From: Theocolax elegans
Lineage: Eukaryota; Arthropoda; Insecta; Hymenoptera; Cerocephalidae
Assembly (NCBI GenBank): GCA_026168455.1
Contig: CM047426.1
Span: 48,369,589-48,433,588, forward strand
DNA length: 64,000 nucleotides
Direction: 5' to 3'
Position 1 is the first letter of the stretch, and every line of letters begins with the position of its first letter. A program made the position numbers and the translations under genes. Below, piece after piece: positions 34,823 to 46,383 of the stretch. The notes below the pieces were generated by a model. The model made no database searches. It saw only the letters and a list, made by a program, of their open reading frames with translations, and had not been told where the DNA came from.

Positions 34823-35104
34823 AAGTGCAGGTGTGCAGACAATAGAGGCAAGGGTGACCGGAGGATTTTGGCTTACCGGGAAGCTATTTATCTTAATAGG
34901 TAAAGTAAGTATTGCGGTTAGTACGAAAGAGAAGCAATAAATTATCGTAAGGTGAGCGTATTTAAGAAAATAGAATAAACGCGTGAGAAGATTTTCTTTT
35001 TATTTTCGTGTTGTAGCAGGAAGGAAAAATGTTAGGTAAGTAAATACGAAATATAAAATTATGTACGAGGTAAGTGTCGATTTATTTAAATATTTTACGA
35101 GATA

Positions 35105-35971
35105 TTACAGGCAATATATATTATACATACGTATTATTTCGTAATTCATACGTATTATTTCATCACAAATATAATTAGAATGAAAGCATGTTAACTCCAA
35201 GTATACAATATCAAAGTAATATTCTAAGAAAAATTTAGACTCTTCGTAATTAAATCGATCTTTTACTCTCGATTTTATGTCATAATTACCGATCACAAAA
35301 CTTTTAAAGAAATTTCATCCTTCGCGTGAATTTAAATTATAATCGGTAACTTTTTCTTTCACAATATCGCAAATAAAATTTTTACATTTTTCAATATCGT
35401 TGATATAGCGTTCGACTTGACGATATCGTTCTTTTACACAAAAAATACTATCCTTTAGTCCTTCGAAAGTTGATTTTTGCATAACTATAGCTGGTAGAAA
35501 ACATTTTCTCTTCTTTTCTGTTTTGTTTCCGTTGGATAATTTTGACGTTTTATTCAAAATAATAGATTTTCCTCTATACGAAGTAGCAAAAATTATTTCC
35601 AAATCGTTGATGTAGATTCTTGTTCGACTTTTATAAGATAAGTCATTGTCGTTATTAAAATATTCCGATATTTCGTCGAGTTTATTTTGTAGTTCTACCC
35701 ATGTATCCGAATCGATTACTAGTCCTGTCGAGTGAGTTTGATTTAACAATTGAATAACGGGTTCCATTTTTTGATAATGAAAAACTTGCACACTGACATT
35801 TATTATTTTTGTAGTCGATTTATTTAGCGAGTACGAAGTTTCGAGTAAATTTCGATGCAGCGTATGTCTTTTATCTTCTAAATTCACAGACACTTTTTTC
35901 TCACTGTCCATTTGTTTGAAGGTTTCGTCTTCGGTAAAAATAAAATCAGTTTCTAACAATGCTTGAGCCAT
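35105..35971 (-). CDS. Unidentified 218-residue protein of the Polinton-type element, with same-frame extension after a TGA
   Basis: ATG at 35971 has a good context (AAAGATGG). The frame runs 218 residues to TGA at 35315-35317 and stays open in the same phase for more than 60 further codons to 35105, so the TGA may be a nonsense mutation in a protein of about 288 residues. The protein is mixed charged: an N-terminal acidic part, a middle (VIDSDTWVELQNKLDEI; RTRIYINDLEIIFATSYRG) that could be alpha/beta, a basic KTEKKRKCFLP stretch and a helical C-terminus. I recognise no family. It faces leftward, away from the protease gene, which points to divergent transcription from about 36-36.5 kb. Confidence 0.6.
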
Positions 35972-36534
35972 CTTTGAAATACTTTATGTCGCACAGGTCT
36001 CGACGAGTTTACCGATTATAGGAAAACTATTTTACAGAAAAGATGCTGTAATACTGCATTCTGGGTGAGCGGTGTGTCCCTTTTAAACCCTGACCGGTCC
36101 CACGCAAAGGTCGCTCGTAAAATAGGAGGGGGTCTATTTTGAGGGTTACGCGTTTGTACAAGTAACTTTAAAGTCACATGTATTAAGGAAAAGGTTCTTT
36201 TACATATTTTAGAAGAGAAGGAAAACGCGTAAAGATACTTTTTTCGAACGAAAATGCATTATGCAAAAGACGATGATGTCTCGAAAGAAAATTTTTGTTC
36301 GTACAAAGTTCAAAAGAAAACCCTGATCGTAAAATTCTGCCAATTATTGAAAATTTGTAAGGCGTTAGTAAAGTAACGCGAAACGCAAAAAATTTATGTT
36401 TCCTTCTTTTTCAATCAATCGTAGGTAACGTTTTTCGAAAGATTTTTCTAAACGTCTTTGAGGTTTTTCGTTGTGTCTAGAAATTTACAAAAAAAAAGTA
36501 AGAGTGGGGTTGTCATAGAAAAAGTTAATTTGCT
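35972..36534. promoter_or_regulatory. Central divergent spacer of the Polinton-type element
   Basis: It separates the leftward 218-residue gene from the rightward protease. No coding signal. It includes GGTGAGCGGTGTGTCCC (36064) and several GTTACTTTA/AAAGTAACG words. It probably holds one or both promoters, judged by position only. Confidence 0.35.
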
Positions 36535-36990
36535 AGGAAAAATTGGAGAAGATTCCTCAGATTCTGACGAAGCCGACTGCAATTGTTGTTAACAATGAGG
36601 ACCACCGAAAACCCGGTGAGCATTGGCTGGCCATCTACATCGATAAACGCGGAATCGGATACTTCTTTGACAGTTTCGGTCGACCACCCACCGTACCACA
36701 ATATATTCAATGTCTCCGAAGAAACTATAAGGTTTACACCTGGAGTCCTAAGCAGCTACAAGATTTCGCTTGTATCCTGTGTGGTCAGTATTGCGTTAAT
36801 TTCATTCATCACATGTCTCACGGTCATTGCATGGACAGTTTTTGGAGACTGTTCACCGACGATACTGCATACAACGATAAATTAAATTTAAAATTATTTT
36901 ATAAGAATATCAACAATAATTTTCATTATAATAATAATTGTAAGAAGAATGTTTATTGTATAACTCATTTGCAAACATGTAAAACAATAC

Positions 36991-37034
<44 letters not shown>

Positions 37035-37052
37035 TTTAATTATAATATATAA
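36535..37052 (+). CDS. Adenain-type (C5) cysteine protease, N-terminus missing
   Basis: After a TAG at 36532-36534 the frame reads about 171 codons with no ATG near the start. The family marks are in order: VVNNEDHRKPGEHWLAIYID (catalytic His), YFFDSFGRPP (Asp in the place of Glu/Asp), an LQDF Gln and LCGQYCVNFIHH (catalytic Cys). In adenoviruses and Polintons this enzyme matures capsid proteins. About 30 N-terminal residues usual for the family are absent; TTTGCTAG just before could be a splice acceptor. The C-terminus runs into an (AAT)n microsatellite giving poly-Asn (36992-37035). No capsid gene is nearby, which makes retention of the protease odd. Confidence 0.8.
36990..37036 (+). repeat. 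(AAT)n microsatellite in the protease 3' end
   Basis: About 14 AAT/TAA units, read as Asn in the protease frame. Confidence 0.9.
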
Positions 37053-37581
37053 ACAGGTACATTAGTTGTAAGTTTCTATTATTAACGTAATATATATTTA
37101 ACCGAATGCAAATCACGTATAATTTTACTCTTATTTACTCTATATCTAAGTGTGTGAATTTATCAGGTCAACCGGAATCACTGTCTATTTATAAGTTTCG
37201 TATAATAAAATGTGTGTGAGTGTCTTTGCGTCTATTCTTAAGCTACTCTTATACTTAATATTAACCGAGTGTCAAATCTAGTTTTAATTTTATCTCTTGT
37301 ATAATCATCTACATGTATATCTCTGCGTGCGTAATTATTCATTCTATGTCTCGTTCTCTCCTTTTATATTATAATACTTAAATAAACATCTGGGAATGTA
37401 TCTACAAATTACGTACATTTAATTATTTAACCCTCTCACCTCCAACTCCCATTCGTACCATGCTAAATATAAGTCTATACGCATACTGTATACACACACA
37501 CTCTCTCTCTTTCTCTCTCTCTCACACACCAACATAGACGCTCTGGGTCAACTATTATAACACGGCGTCCGAATAGCCTAG
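37053..37581. other. Spacer between protease and right TIR
   Basis: AT-rich, with CT/CA-rich runs at 37490-37530. No gene seen. It probably contains the protease 3' UTR. Confidence 0.4.
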
Positions 37582-38262
37582 CGCATCATCAGTATCTCTG
37601 CGTGAGTGCGAGAGAGAGAGGTAGAGGAAGAGAGCGTGGGTACGCGCAGTAGTGCTCTCTCTCTCTTTCTTACATGCGTCACTCTTCTTACTGCAAGAGA
37701 CGCACTGCGCGCGCAACCCCTCTTGCTCTCTCTCTCTCTCACACATACACGCGCGGGCCTCCGGCCCCGCTGTAACGTCAGAACACTCTCAGTACGAGAG
37801 AGAGACGCACTGCGCGCGCACTCCCTCTAACTCTCTCTCTCTCACACCCACGCACTGCATCGGGGCGTCTATGACGCCGGAGCAACCTCAGCACGAGAGA
37901 GACGCACTGCGCGCGCACTCCCTCTACCTCTCTCTCTCGCACCCATGTACTCCGACGGGGCCCACTGTGACGTCACAGAGTCCGCTCCACCCTACCTATA
38001 CATAAGTACGAGACTTTCCCTCTCACTCCCTCTCTGACACGCGCAGGCCCCCGTCGTGACGTCACCACCGGGGTAGACACCCCATTGTCCACGCTAGACA
38101 ACCCCATTGTACGTGCTAGACAACCCCATTGTCGCGCTAGACAATACCATTGTTCCCATTGTTCAAATTGTTCGCGCTAGACAATCCCATTGTTCCCATT
38201 GTTCGCGCCAGATACCATTGTTGTTAGGCCACGCCCATGTCGGCACGCTATAAGGTACTACT
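37582..38262 (-). repeat. Polinton right TIR
   Basis: Inverted copy of the left TIR with scattered differences and small indels. It again has CCATTGT words (38090-38222), TGACGTCA at about 37972 and 38057, and GA/CT runs. Near-identity between the TIRs suggests insertion that is recent compared with the PLE it sits in. Confidence 0.8.
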
Positions 38263-38985
38263 AATATTTCATAGATAAATTAATAAATTAATATTACATT
38301 ACGTCATAAAATTAAAATAAATTTATATTATTTATAGTAAAAAATAAAATTAAAAAAAAGCCCAACACTGAACTAAATAAATTTAAAATTATTATCTGTT
38401 AAAATTAACAATTCTTTTGGTATGACTAGAATTAAATACTATAAAACAGAAAAAGGCAACCATACAATCAAAATTGTTCTTTCAGTCTGCTGATTATACA
38501 ATTATAATGTTGGCTAAGTTTCCTTGTGTCATCTTTCACATTTATTGCATTTTTCTCTAACTTAATATGTACCATTTCTGAAATCAGTCTTTTGTTCCAA
38601 TTACTTTTGGTGCTTTCACAGTGAGCATCGTAGCTCGAAAATAAATGAAAAAGATGTACAAAATTTTGCACTACATCATCGATATTAAAATGTACGATGT
38701 TGTTTTAAATAAATCGAAATACTACTAGAGGGTCAACTTTTCTGATATACTTACGGGTTTAAGTAGCGTTGAATGATGAAAAACTGTCTTCATTTTACTG
38801 TATGAGTATCGTGTCTTAAAATAAAATTGAAAAGGTGCATTTCCCCTAAAATGGTACCGAATAATCTAGCGTAATTATCGAGATTGTCAAGTTGATCTAA
38901 TTTATCGACCGCAATTCACGGACTCGACTCATATAAGTATCCCCGTCAACGTATTTGTAGAGAGATTATTTGAGACGCATTCAAA
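38263..38985 (-). mobile_element. PLE-B left copy, GIY-YIG end and leader segment
   Basis: Minus strand: the leader-like segment (38985-38610) is joined to the GIY-YIG gene's last part (NWNKRLISEMVHIKLEKN, KDDTRKLSQHYN, RLKEQF; 38604-38470), then an AT-rich 3' region to the Polinton. It is an inverted copy of 54190-54897. The catalytic half of the gene is missing. Confidence 0.8.
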
Positions 38986-39469
38986 ATATAGTATTCTAGT
39001 TGTAACGATCTTTACGCATATAGACTGATTAAATAGAAAAATAAAATTCTTTGAAAATTATTACCATATTGATTTTATTTGCATAGTTGCATTTATTTCC
39101 TTTTCTTAAAATAAGAATATTCAAACATGTATCCAGGTTTTATTTTCCGTAACCAGAAGAGAGTCACTTAGTATGGACCGTTATTTTATTTTTTAAAATT
39201 TAATATAATTACAATTACTTTTTTAAATAATAATAACTCAATTAATCAATTGCACGTTCTAAATCATTATTCTTAAACAAGTACATTCTACACTGATAAT
39301 AATAATAATCATAATAATAATAATAATAATCTAAGAGCTTAATTCTTTATAAATATTGTAGATTATAACTTATAAACAATGATTCTACTTGACCTAACCC
39401 AATTATTCATTAAAAATTCAGGTAAACCACATTTTACGACACATTATAAACAATTCCAAAATTGCAACT
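38986..39469. other. Segment present only in the left arm
   Basis: Between ATAGTATTC (about 38998) and AAACAATTCC (about 39449) the left arm has about 450 bp that the right arm (around 54180) lacks. It includes a (TAA)n run at 39297-39331. It could be an insertion on the left or a deletion on the right. No clear termini. Confidence 0.55.
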
Positions 39470-39855
39470 TTTATATTGCTTTAAATAAATTATTATTGTC
39501 TTTAGAAAATATCTAAGAAGGCATAGATTTTTTTAACTTAAGCATGTATAACTCTATTGAATGTTATGAACAAAATGGTTATGGGGATTCGTCCTAGGCT
39601 ACTATCCTCGATATATTGCATAAATAAGATGTAGATAAAGTATTTTATTAATATAATCAGAAGTAAAACACCATTAACAACCTTTTTTATTAAAAAATTA
39701 TATGCATAATAAAGCGAGCTTATTGTAATACATGCAACATGTGTATATATACACACATATTTATACATGTACATATTTCCAGCATAAAAAACTATCTGCG
39801 TCTAATTGCGTGTGTGTATATTCATATGTATATACTTATATACACAATCATACGA
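39470..39855 (-). repeat. Inverted-repeat arm outside PLE-B, left
   Basis: Reverse complement of about 53765-54178, including a GT/AT microsatellite. Since the match runs beyond the PLE itself, the two PLE-B copies arose by inverted duplication or rearrangement of a larger segment, not by two separate insertions. Confidence 0.75.
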
Positions 39856-39894
39856 TTTTATCACCCGCACCCTGATCCCCAGTGCGGTGTGACA

Positions 39895-41075
39895 TTGGCG
39901 CCCAACGTGTAATTTTCTTATTAAGGGATCGAGCGAAATTATAAAGTGGATTCATTTTTTTATATATGACGGCTTAACACGGAAGCGAAAACGGAAAGTA
40001 GCTATTTTACTATTGCAAACATATAGCGTAGCAAGCGAGCGTAGCCATTTTTGCCTTTGTTAACGCGCACACACACACGCAAGTCAGGAGCACGGCCATC
40101 TTGTAAAATTGATGAGGTGTCGAAAAATTAAAGTAAATTTCTTTTTCTTCGCATTTATTGAGCATTGCATGCAACATATTGCTTGTTTTTTTCTTGTGCT
40201 GCTATTTTAATTTTTTTTTGTAGAAATATTATTTAATAGAATATTAAATTGTGCGAATATATATAAAGTGCATGTACATATAGAAAATATATATATAACG
40301 TGTACAGGCGTTCCTTCACACATAGCTATATACATATAAATATGGCCGCACACTATTTTTGATTGCCTATGATTTGCATTTATTAATTTTGTTGTTTTTG
40401 GGATATAACATTTAATTGCACCTGATATTATAATATTACTATTGCTTGGTTTATTATATTATTATTGCTTCCTTTGGTTTCACCACTAACCGTTTTTGAT
40501 CGCCTTTAGCCAAACTAAGATATTAATAAAATTTAAGCAATTAAAGCAATAGCTAATTGCTTCTCACACATTAAATTGAGGTTTTTTTGCATTTAGACTA
40601 GCATATTATCGATAAATTTTGCATTATTAAAAGCATTTATTAACATATGAATTTTTTTTCTCCTGTAACCTCTCCCCGCACATTAAAGTGTACATAGCCT
40701 ATTATCAACTAGCCTTATTATTATTTTTTTGTACATTTACTAAGAGCCTACTCAAACCACAATTTTTAGTTGTTTAATTAATTATTTCCTGCAAAGTGCT
40801 CATATTTTTTTTTGGTTTCAAATTGCTGTGAAAAATTTTTTTGCCCTCTCCCCTCTTTTGCAAATTTAAAATCTACCTTTTAGAACGCAGCTTGGAATTT
40901 ATATAATTAAATTAAAATTTTTTTTGTTTGCATATTATATAATTGATACTGATTGTTTTGAGTAGTACTTAAATAATTAATTTTTTTTCTCTCTCCTTTT
41001 ACGTGAGTATCGAGCTAAGCAACTTAAGTAAGAGCTATTACTTTGAAACAAAACATTGTTATTGAGCCCATCAAA
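39895..41075 (+). other. Gypsy 5' leader
   Basis: An untranslated AT-rich leader from the primer binding site to the gag start. It has several GCACATTAAA-like repeats and T-runs. No gene. Confidence 0.5.
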
Positions 41076-43640
41076 ATGTCCATAAATTATAGATTAGGTA
41101 GCAAATTGAATTCCCTAAGTGCAGCTCAAGGCGCACCAATAATTAGGCGATGCATAAATAATTTACCTGATTGAAGAGTAGTCTTCTACGCAGGTACAGC
41201 ATTTTTAAATTTGGATAGCAGCATTGCGATCATTCGTGACAGAGTAGCCCGCTACGAAATTAGGCGTAATTTTGGAAACTCTACAGCCGAATGGGATCCT
41301 CAATCTGATCAAATGTGGTTTGATGAGGAAACTGAGATAGACTTAGCACAAGCAGAAGCCCAACAATTATTAGAAATAAATCCCGATGATTTGTCCCTGT
41401 CACTCACACAATCAGAAGCCACTAATTTATTTCCCTAATCCTCACAAGCTATTTCCCAAAACTCGCAACGAAGCCAACAAACACGCAGACAGTTGATATT
41501 CGGAGAACTAGAAACGGGACAAAGTCGTGGTCCATATCAAGATCCGATTTCAGTGGAAGAAATAACGCAACAAGAGCAACAATCAGCAACGCGAAATGAA
41601 ATACACCGAACTAGCAGCCCAAATATAAATAAAACAGACAATCAACAGCGAAATAAACTACATCCAAGTAACCAAGAAGAACCAAGTAGACAAACAGCCA
41701 GCAACCCACAAGCCCAATCAACAGCCTATAGACTCACACCGACGCCAGTGCCAACGACGAGTCCAAATTTAATTGATGCTCCAAACGAAGAAATCTTTTG
41801 TACATTACCCGATGTGACCACAGCGCAACTGCAGTTAACTCGACCTCGCATTATAGCATACAGACAATAGCACCTACACGGCCAAATAACCCATACCTAA
41901 TAAGCAGTCCATTTACACACAATACCGCACCCACCACAACATATACCAGTAGCTCCCTAATTAATTCCCAACCCCGTCAATCCCACTACATTCAGCAATC
42001 AGCCTTCCATCCCATCGTCACAGCACCCACCTCAAGCCAACCAACAGCAACGCAACAAAGATACCTAACGTCACCGAACCAGATCGACCCGAGACTAAGA
42101 GAGTCTAACAGAAATTTACCAAGCGTCCATTGGGAAGATGAACACCCATATTATAATCAGCAGCAAATACAACATCGAGGCCTACAAATAAACGATCAAC
42201 CCAGCAATCAGTATCAGCAGCGAAATCAAAATGTCTACAATATTCCACGAGCACAGCCAGCCAATAACGAAACGTATGAAATTCCGTATTCTCCCATTTC
42301 CCAAACAAACCCAAGAACAAACCCAAATCTTATTCTACACCAACCCCAGCAGCAAAATTATAATAGCCAGCAGCAATACGACTACCAGCAGCAGCCAGAC
42401 CTTAATGCCTTATCCACCCTTAACAGCACAAATAGATTGCAAGCGACAAGATTGGACAATGCCACATTCATCAGAGAAAAGAGAATGGTGGAAATTTTTA
42501 GCAGATGGCACATATTGTTTAAGGGCAACAGGAAAAACGATCCTAAAACGTTCTTACAAAATTTAAGAGAATGCAAAGAATCACACGGCTTCTCGGCAGA
42601 AGAAATAATGCTTTCCTTGCCAGCAGTATTAGATGAGGATTCACACGACTGGTTCAAAAGAGACAAATGCAATTGGAGGACGTTTAGCGATTTCGTTGAA
42701 GCTTACAAACTTCAATACGGAGTAGACGATGCACAAATAAGCTTACGTAGAACTGCAGACTTAAGAACTCAAGGAGCTAACGAAGATATAGCAACATTCT
42801 TGCAAAAATTGAGAGGAATGTTTGATCAGTTTAAGCCACCAATTTCACTGCAAGAACAACTCGATCAAGCATACAGAAACCTGCACCCAAGTTATAGAGC
42901 GAGAATAGAAAGGCATCACTTCAATGACTTCACTGAATTACAAAGACTAGGTAAGAAAGAGGAATCCAGACGCTATCTGAATGAAGCGTGTAACCCACCT
43001 CCACCAATCACAATTTCAGGACTAGAAAGATTTGCTTATGTAGATCCCACGCAGCCTATGTCGCGCAAAGTAGCAGCAGTAGCAAATGAGCCAAAATTCA
43101 AAGATCCAGAAGCTTTACAAAACCCTGAGTCAGCAACTCCAGCAACAAATTTTAATTCACCCAAAGAAATCCAGCAGCCATTCCCAAAGCGAAACAACTC
43201 AAAGGCGAGTAACAATCAGCCAAAGCAATATGTCGATGCAGTGAAGAATGAAAATGCTAATCAGCAACGAACACAAGCACAACAAAATTATAATTTTAAC
43301 AGAAGCAATTGGCAAAAGCAAAGACAATACCAACAAAATCCCAGCAGTCAATACCAACAAAATACAAGCAGCCAATACCACCAAAACCCCAGCAGCCAAA
43401 ACCAGCAACAAAACAATCAAAATCAGCAAGCAAGTAGCCAATATAAATTCTCGATCTCGAAAGCGCCGATTATCTTCAATCATCCGCGCAAACAGAACGA
43501 GCCATGCTACGGTTGCAATAAAGTGGGCCATTGAGCAGCAGAATGTCCGAATCAACGCTGCCGAGGTTACGGACACCCGGCGTGTACGTTAGAAATTGTC
43601 AGAGATGCAACTCAAATCAGGCAGCAGGAAACTTCAATCA
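41076..43640 (+). pseudogene. Gypsy gag, with stops and a frameshift
   Basis: ATG at 41076 opens MSINYRLGSKLNSLS. The frame is interrupted by TGA (about 41171) and TAA (41436), shifts between about 41800 and 41870, then runs to 43534. The middle is extremely Gln/Asn/Pro-rich. The capsid-like region (about 42440-42960) reads FSRWHILFKGNRKNDPKTFL and WRTFSDFVEAYKLQYG, typical Gypsy gag. A CCHC zinc knuckle (CYGCNKVGH, stop, AAEC) at 43501-43552 is broken by TGA, and RCRGYGHPACTLE follows. Gag would form the particle and bind the RNA. Dead as read. Confidence 0.8.
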
Positions 43641-44600
43641 GAGGAGATTGTGACGTACACACTTTTGTATCACATACCTGAAAATTATAAGTGTCGGAAA
43701 ACCTAAAGAGACGCGCCTTGCTCTCTTTAGGGCACCTTAATATGTTAGTCTTTTAATTATTAATATTTTTTGTGTAGGTTTGTATACGAAACAAAATACT
43801 AAGATACGCGCCTTGCTATCTTAGCAGCAGTTCGTAATATTTGTGTATGTGTTTGCGTAGGTAGTGTGGGGTTTCGACTCTTATCCCATTACAATGAAGA
43901 AAAGAAAATAAAGTTTTTAGAAAGTATATTTTATTTTAATGTTTAGTATATTATGTCAAGGAGGTGGACCACGCGCAATGCTGGTTTCACCACGAGACTT
44001 TATTATAAAAATGTTTTACAACATTTACAAAATATAAAACCCTATCAAGTCAAGGAAATGAACCACGCGCAATGCTGGTTTCACTACGAGACTTGATAAG
44101 ATTTGGGAAGAGTCTCCTGTCTTCTCTTCTTCCATCCTTATATAACCTTATATACTATTCTTAATTACTAGTTTCGCATTTTATCAACTATCCATCTATC
44201 GGTAGTTCCTAGAAATTATATTTTAAATTAACAATAAGTCTAATATTATAAATATTTACAATTTTCACAACTTTTATAAAAATAGTCTAAACATTCTCAT
44301 AATTTGTTCAAAATCTCAGATTGTGCAAAAAATAAAAATAAAATTAAATTATTTATAATTTTTATTAGTTTTATTGATTTTGCAACTAAATGATTTAATT
44401 TTATTAAATAAAAAAAAATTTTACCCTTGCCAAGATTCGAACTCGGTTGTTCAGCGTGACAAGCCTATACGTTAACCGTTACGCTATCATCTATTTATTT
44501 CTACTATACATGATACGTATAGTAGGTAGTCACAAGATAAAGACCCGTATTTCCTCAACACAGCTCCCTAAAGGGTCGGAGCCATCCCAAGTAGCAAGTA
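43641..44600 (-). mobile_element. Insertion between gag and pol, with tRNA-like SINE head on the minus strand
   Basis: At 44497-44425 the minus strand reads a tRNA-like unit: A box TAGCGTAACGGTTAACG, an anticodon-arm-like CTTGTCACGC (as in tRNA-Asp GTC) and B box GAGTTCGAATCTTGG. It points into an AT-rich body that ends near 43650. Within it GACCACGCGCAATGCTGG..., or its GAACCACGCGCAATGCTGG variant, is repeated at about 43967 and 44061. It breaks the gag-pol continuity, so it is probably a tRNA-derived SINE or composite insertion. The outer borders are not sharp. Confidence 0.55.
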
Positions 44601-44619
44601 ATTAATCGCTTATCCAACA

Positions 44620-44962
44620 TATTCCCAATATTGACCCCAGGCATTATTTTAATCTAGAAATAAACGGCCATAAAATAAATGCACTCTTAGACGATGGAGC
44701 AACTAAATCTTTTCTAGGAGGCAATATAGGAGCTCTAGTGCAACACAAATTAAAAGCATCGCAATGCTCTGCAGTTAAGGTAGCAGACGGCACAGTTATT
44801 CCTGTCAAGGGCACAGTCAACATCACAATTAAAACTGATGGAAATGAAATAGTTATGCCATTTGAAGTCGCAGACGGATTACACTGCGACTGTATACTTG
44901 GAATTGATTTCAAACGCAAAATTAATATGAGCATCAACTATGAAGATGACATTGATTGGTAG
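44620..44962 (+). pseudogene. Gypsy aspartic protease
   Basis: The frame reads IDPRHYFNLEINGHKINALL, then the active-site-like LLDDGATKSFLG (DDGA in place of the usual DTGA/DSGA), VKVADGTVIPVKG and ILGIDF, all typical of retropepsin folds in Gypsy elements. It ends at TAG 44960-44962. The retropepsin cuts the gag-pol polyprotein. The active-site change could be a mutation or a tolerated variant. Confidence 0.8.
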
Positions 44963-45076
44963 ACGAATAAAGGCGTAATACACAAATTTTACCCCGAGGG
45001 CAACGATCCCAGTTGTATTCCAGCAGTAGCAAGTATAGGAGGATTAAAGCGAGCCAACCAGGAGCAAATAGGTAGA

Positions 45077-46216
45077 ATGCATCGACTTTTAGATGAATTA
45101 ATTCCCCGAACACCCCAAACCCTAGGAGTAACTAATTTAACGAGCCTCAAGCTAGATGTGCAAGGAGCAGAGCCAATAAGACAGCCACGCCGTAAATATT
45201 CACCAAAAATGCTTCAAGCAGGCTACGAAGAGATAGATCGAATGTTAAAAGAAGACATAATAGATCCTTCGCAAAGCCCATGGTACAGCTATCCGGTAAT
45301 CGTACCAAAAGCGAATGGCAAATATCGCTTTTGCATTGATTACAGGTTAGTAAATGAAGCTACAAAGAAAATAGCCTACCCAATGCGCAACATGGATGAT
45401 ATTCTGGACCAATTGCGAGAAAGCAGATTTATCAGTAAGCTAGATCTATCACAAGCCTACCACCAAGTTCCACTAGCCCCAAAAAGCCGTGAAATCACAG
45501 CATTTGCACTCCCAGGGGAAGGACTTTTCCAATTTAAAAGAGTACCATACGGTCTAACGAACGCACCTGCTATGTTCCAGCAATTGATGGACAAATTAAT
45601 TAAACCGGAATGGGAACCACATGTATTTGCATATCTAGATGATATTATCATCACGACAAAAATATTCGAGGAACACATGAAATGGCTCAGAATAGTCCTA
45701 GTAGCCGTAAAGAAAGCCAGTCTGCAATAAAACCGAGAAAAATCAGAATTTTATTGTCCAGAAGTCACTTATCTTGGATATAAAATAAACGAATTAGGTT
45801 TGCAAACTAACCAAGATAAAATTAAGCCAATCTTAGAGTATCCAGCACCGAAAAATTTGAAACAACTAAGACGTTTCAACGGCTTAGTGGGATGGTACTC
45901 TAGATTTATTAAAGATTTAGCGAAGTATAGAATGCCATTTAGTTATCTAAGCAAGAAATGTGTCAGATGGCAATGGCATCAACAGCAACAAGATGCATTT
46001 GAAAAAATCAAACTAGCCCTAACAGAAGCCCCATTTTTAGCCCGCCCCGATTTTTCTATTCCCTGTACCCTTCAAACGGACGCAAGCGATTACGCAATAG
46101 CAGGCGTATTAACGCAAGAAAATCAATGTATCTATCACACATTCAGCGCGCACTTTACACAGTATGTCCAGCCAAGCAGCAGTCAATCAAGACTAAAAAC
46201 AAACACACCGCTATAA
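45077..46216 (+). pseudogene. Gypsy reverse transcriptase and start of RNase H
   Basis: The RT boxes are plain: YRFCIDYRLVN, SKLDLSQAYHQVPL, FKRVPYGLTNAPAMFQ and the catalytic FAYLDDIIITT (about 45628-45660). After a TAA (45728-45730) the same frame goes on through YLGYKI, LKQLRRFNGLVGWYSRFI, then RNase H beginning LQTDASDYAIAGVL (first catalytic Asp). It stops at 46216 within RNase H; the rest and the integrase are gone. One nonsense codon plus the deletion make it dead. Confidence 0.85.
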
Positions 46217-46383
46217 TAGCACAAGCTATTTAAGACCTAGTTTTAATTTCCAATTTCTAAGATTGCGCACTCACCCCACCAATAGGCTAAAGCGTGCAAT
46301 ATTCTATTATATTACTAAGTTTATTTATTTTTTTGTATTAAGTCAGTTACGACTCCGCGTAACTTCAGTTTGGTGGGGCGGAG
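46217..46383 (+). other. Gypsy 3' untranslated remnant with polypurine tract
   Basis: A short stretch between the cut-off RNase H and the LTR. GGTGGGGCGGAG directly before TGTGACA is the plus-strand primer (PPT). Confidence 0.6.

Larger units (their letters stand above)
33782..38262. mobile_element. 4.5-kb Polinton-type (Maverick-like) element, shortened, with 6-bp TSD
   Basis: The element begins AGTA and ends TACT, with TIRs at 33782-34470 and 37582-38262, and is flanked by AATATT on both sides (33776-33781, 38263-38268). The right PLE-B copy (about 54893-54920) provides the empty site and confirms a 6-bp duplication. A 6-bp TSD, long TIRs beginning AG and an adenain-type protease are the marks of Polintons. 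At 4.5 kb, against the family's usual 15-20 kb, it has no DNA polymerase B, integrase, ATPase or capsid gene that I can find. It is therefore a non-autonomous deletion derivative or a distinct small lineage. Confidence 0.75.

Noticed and set aside
33782..38262. Polydnavirus or other integrated virus segment
   Set aside because: Ends, 6-bp duplication and protease fit a Polinton-type transposon; no viral structural or replication gene is seen.
41160..43552. In-frame TGA codons as recoding (selenocysteine or TGA = Trp)
   Set aside because: TAA stops and frameshifts occur in the same Gypsy frames, so decay explains them; intact genes here use TGA as a stop.
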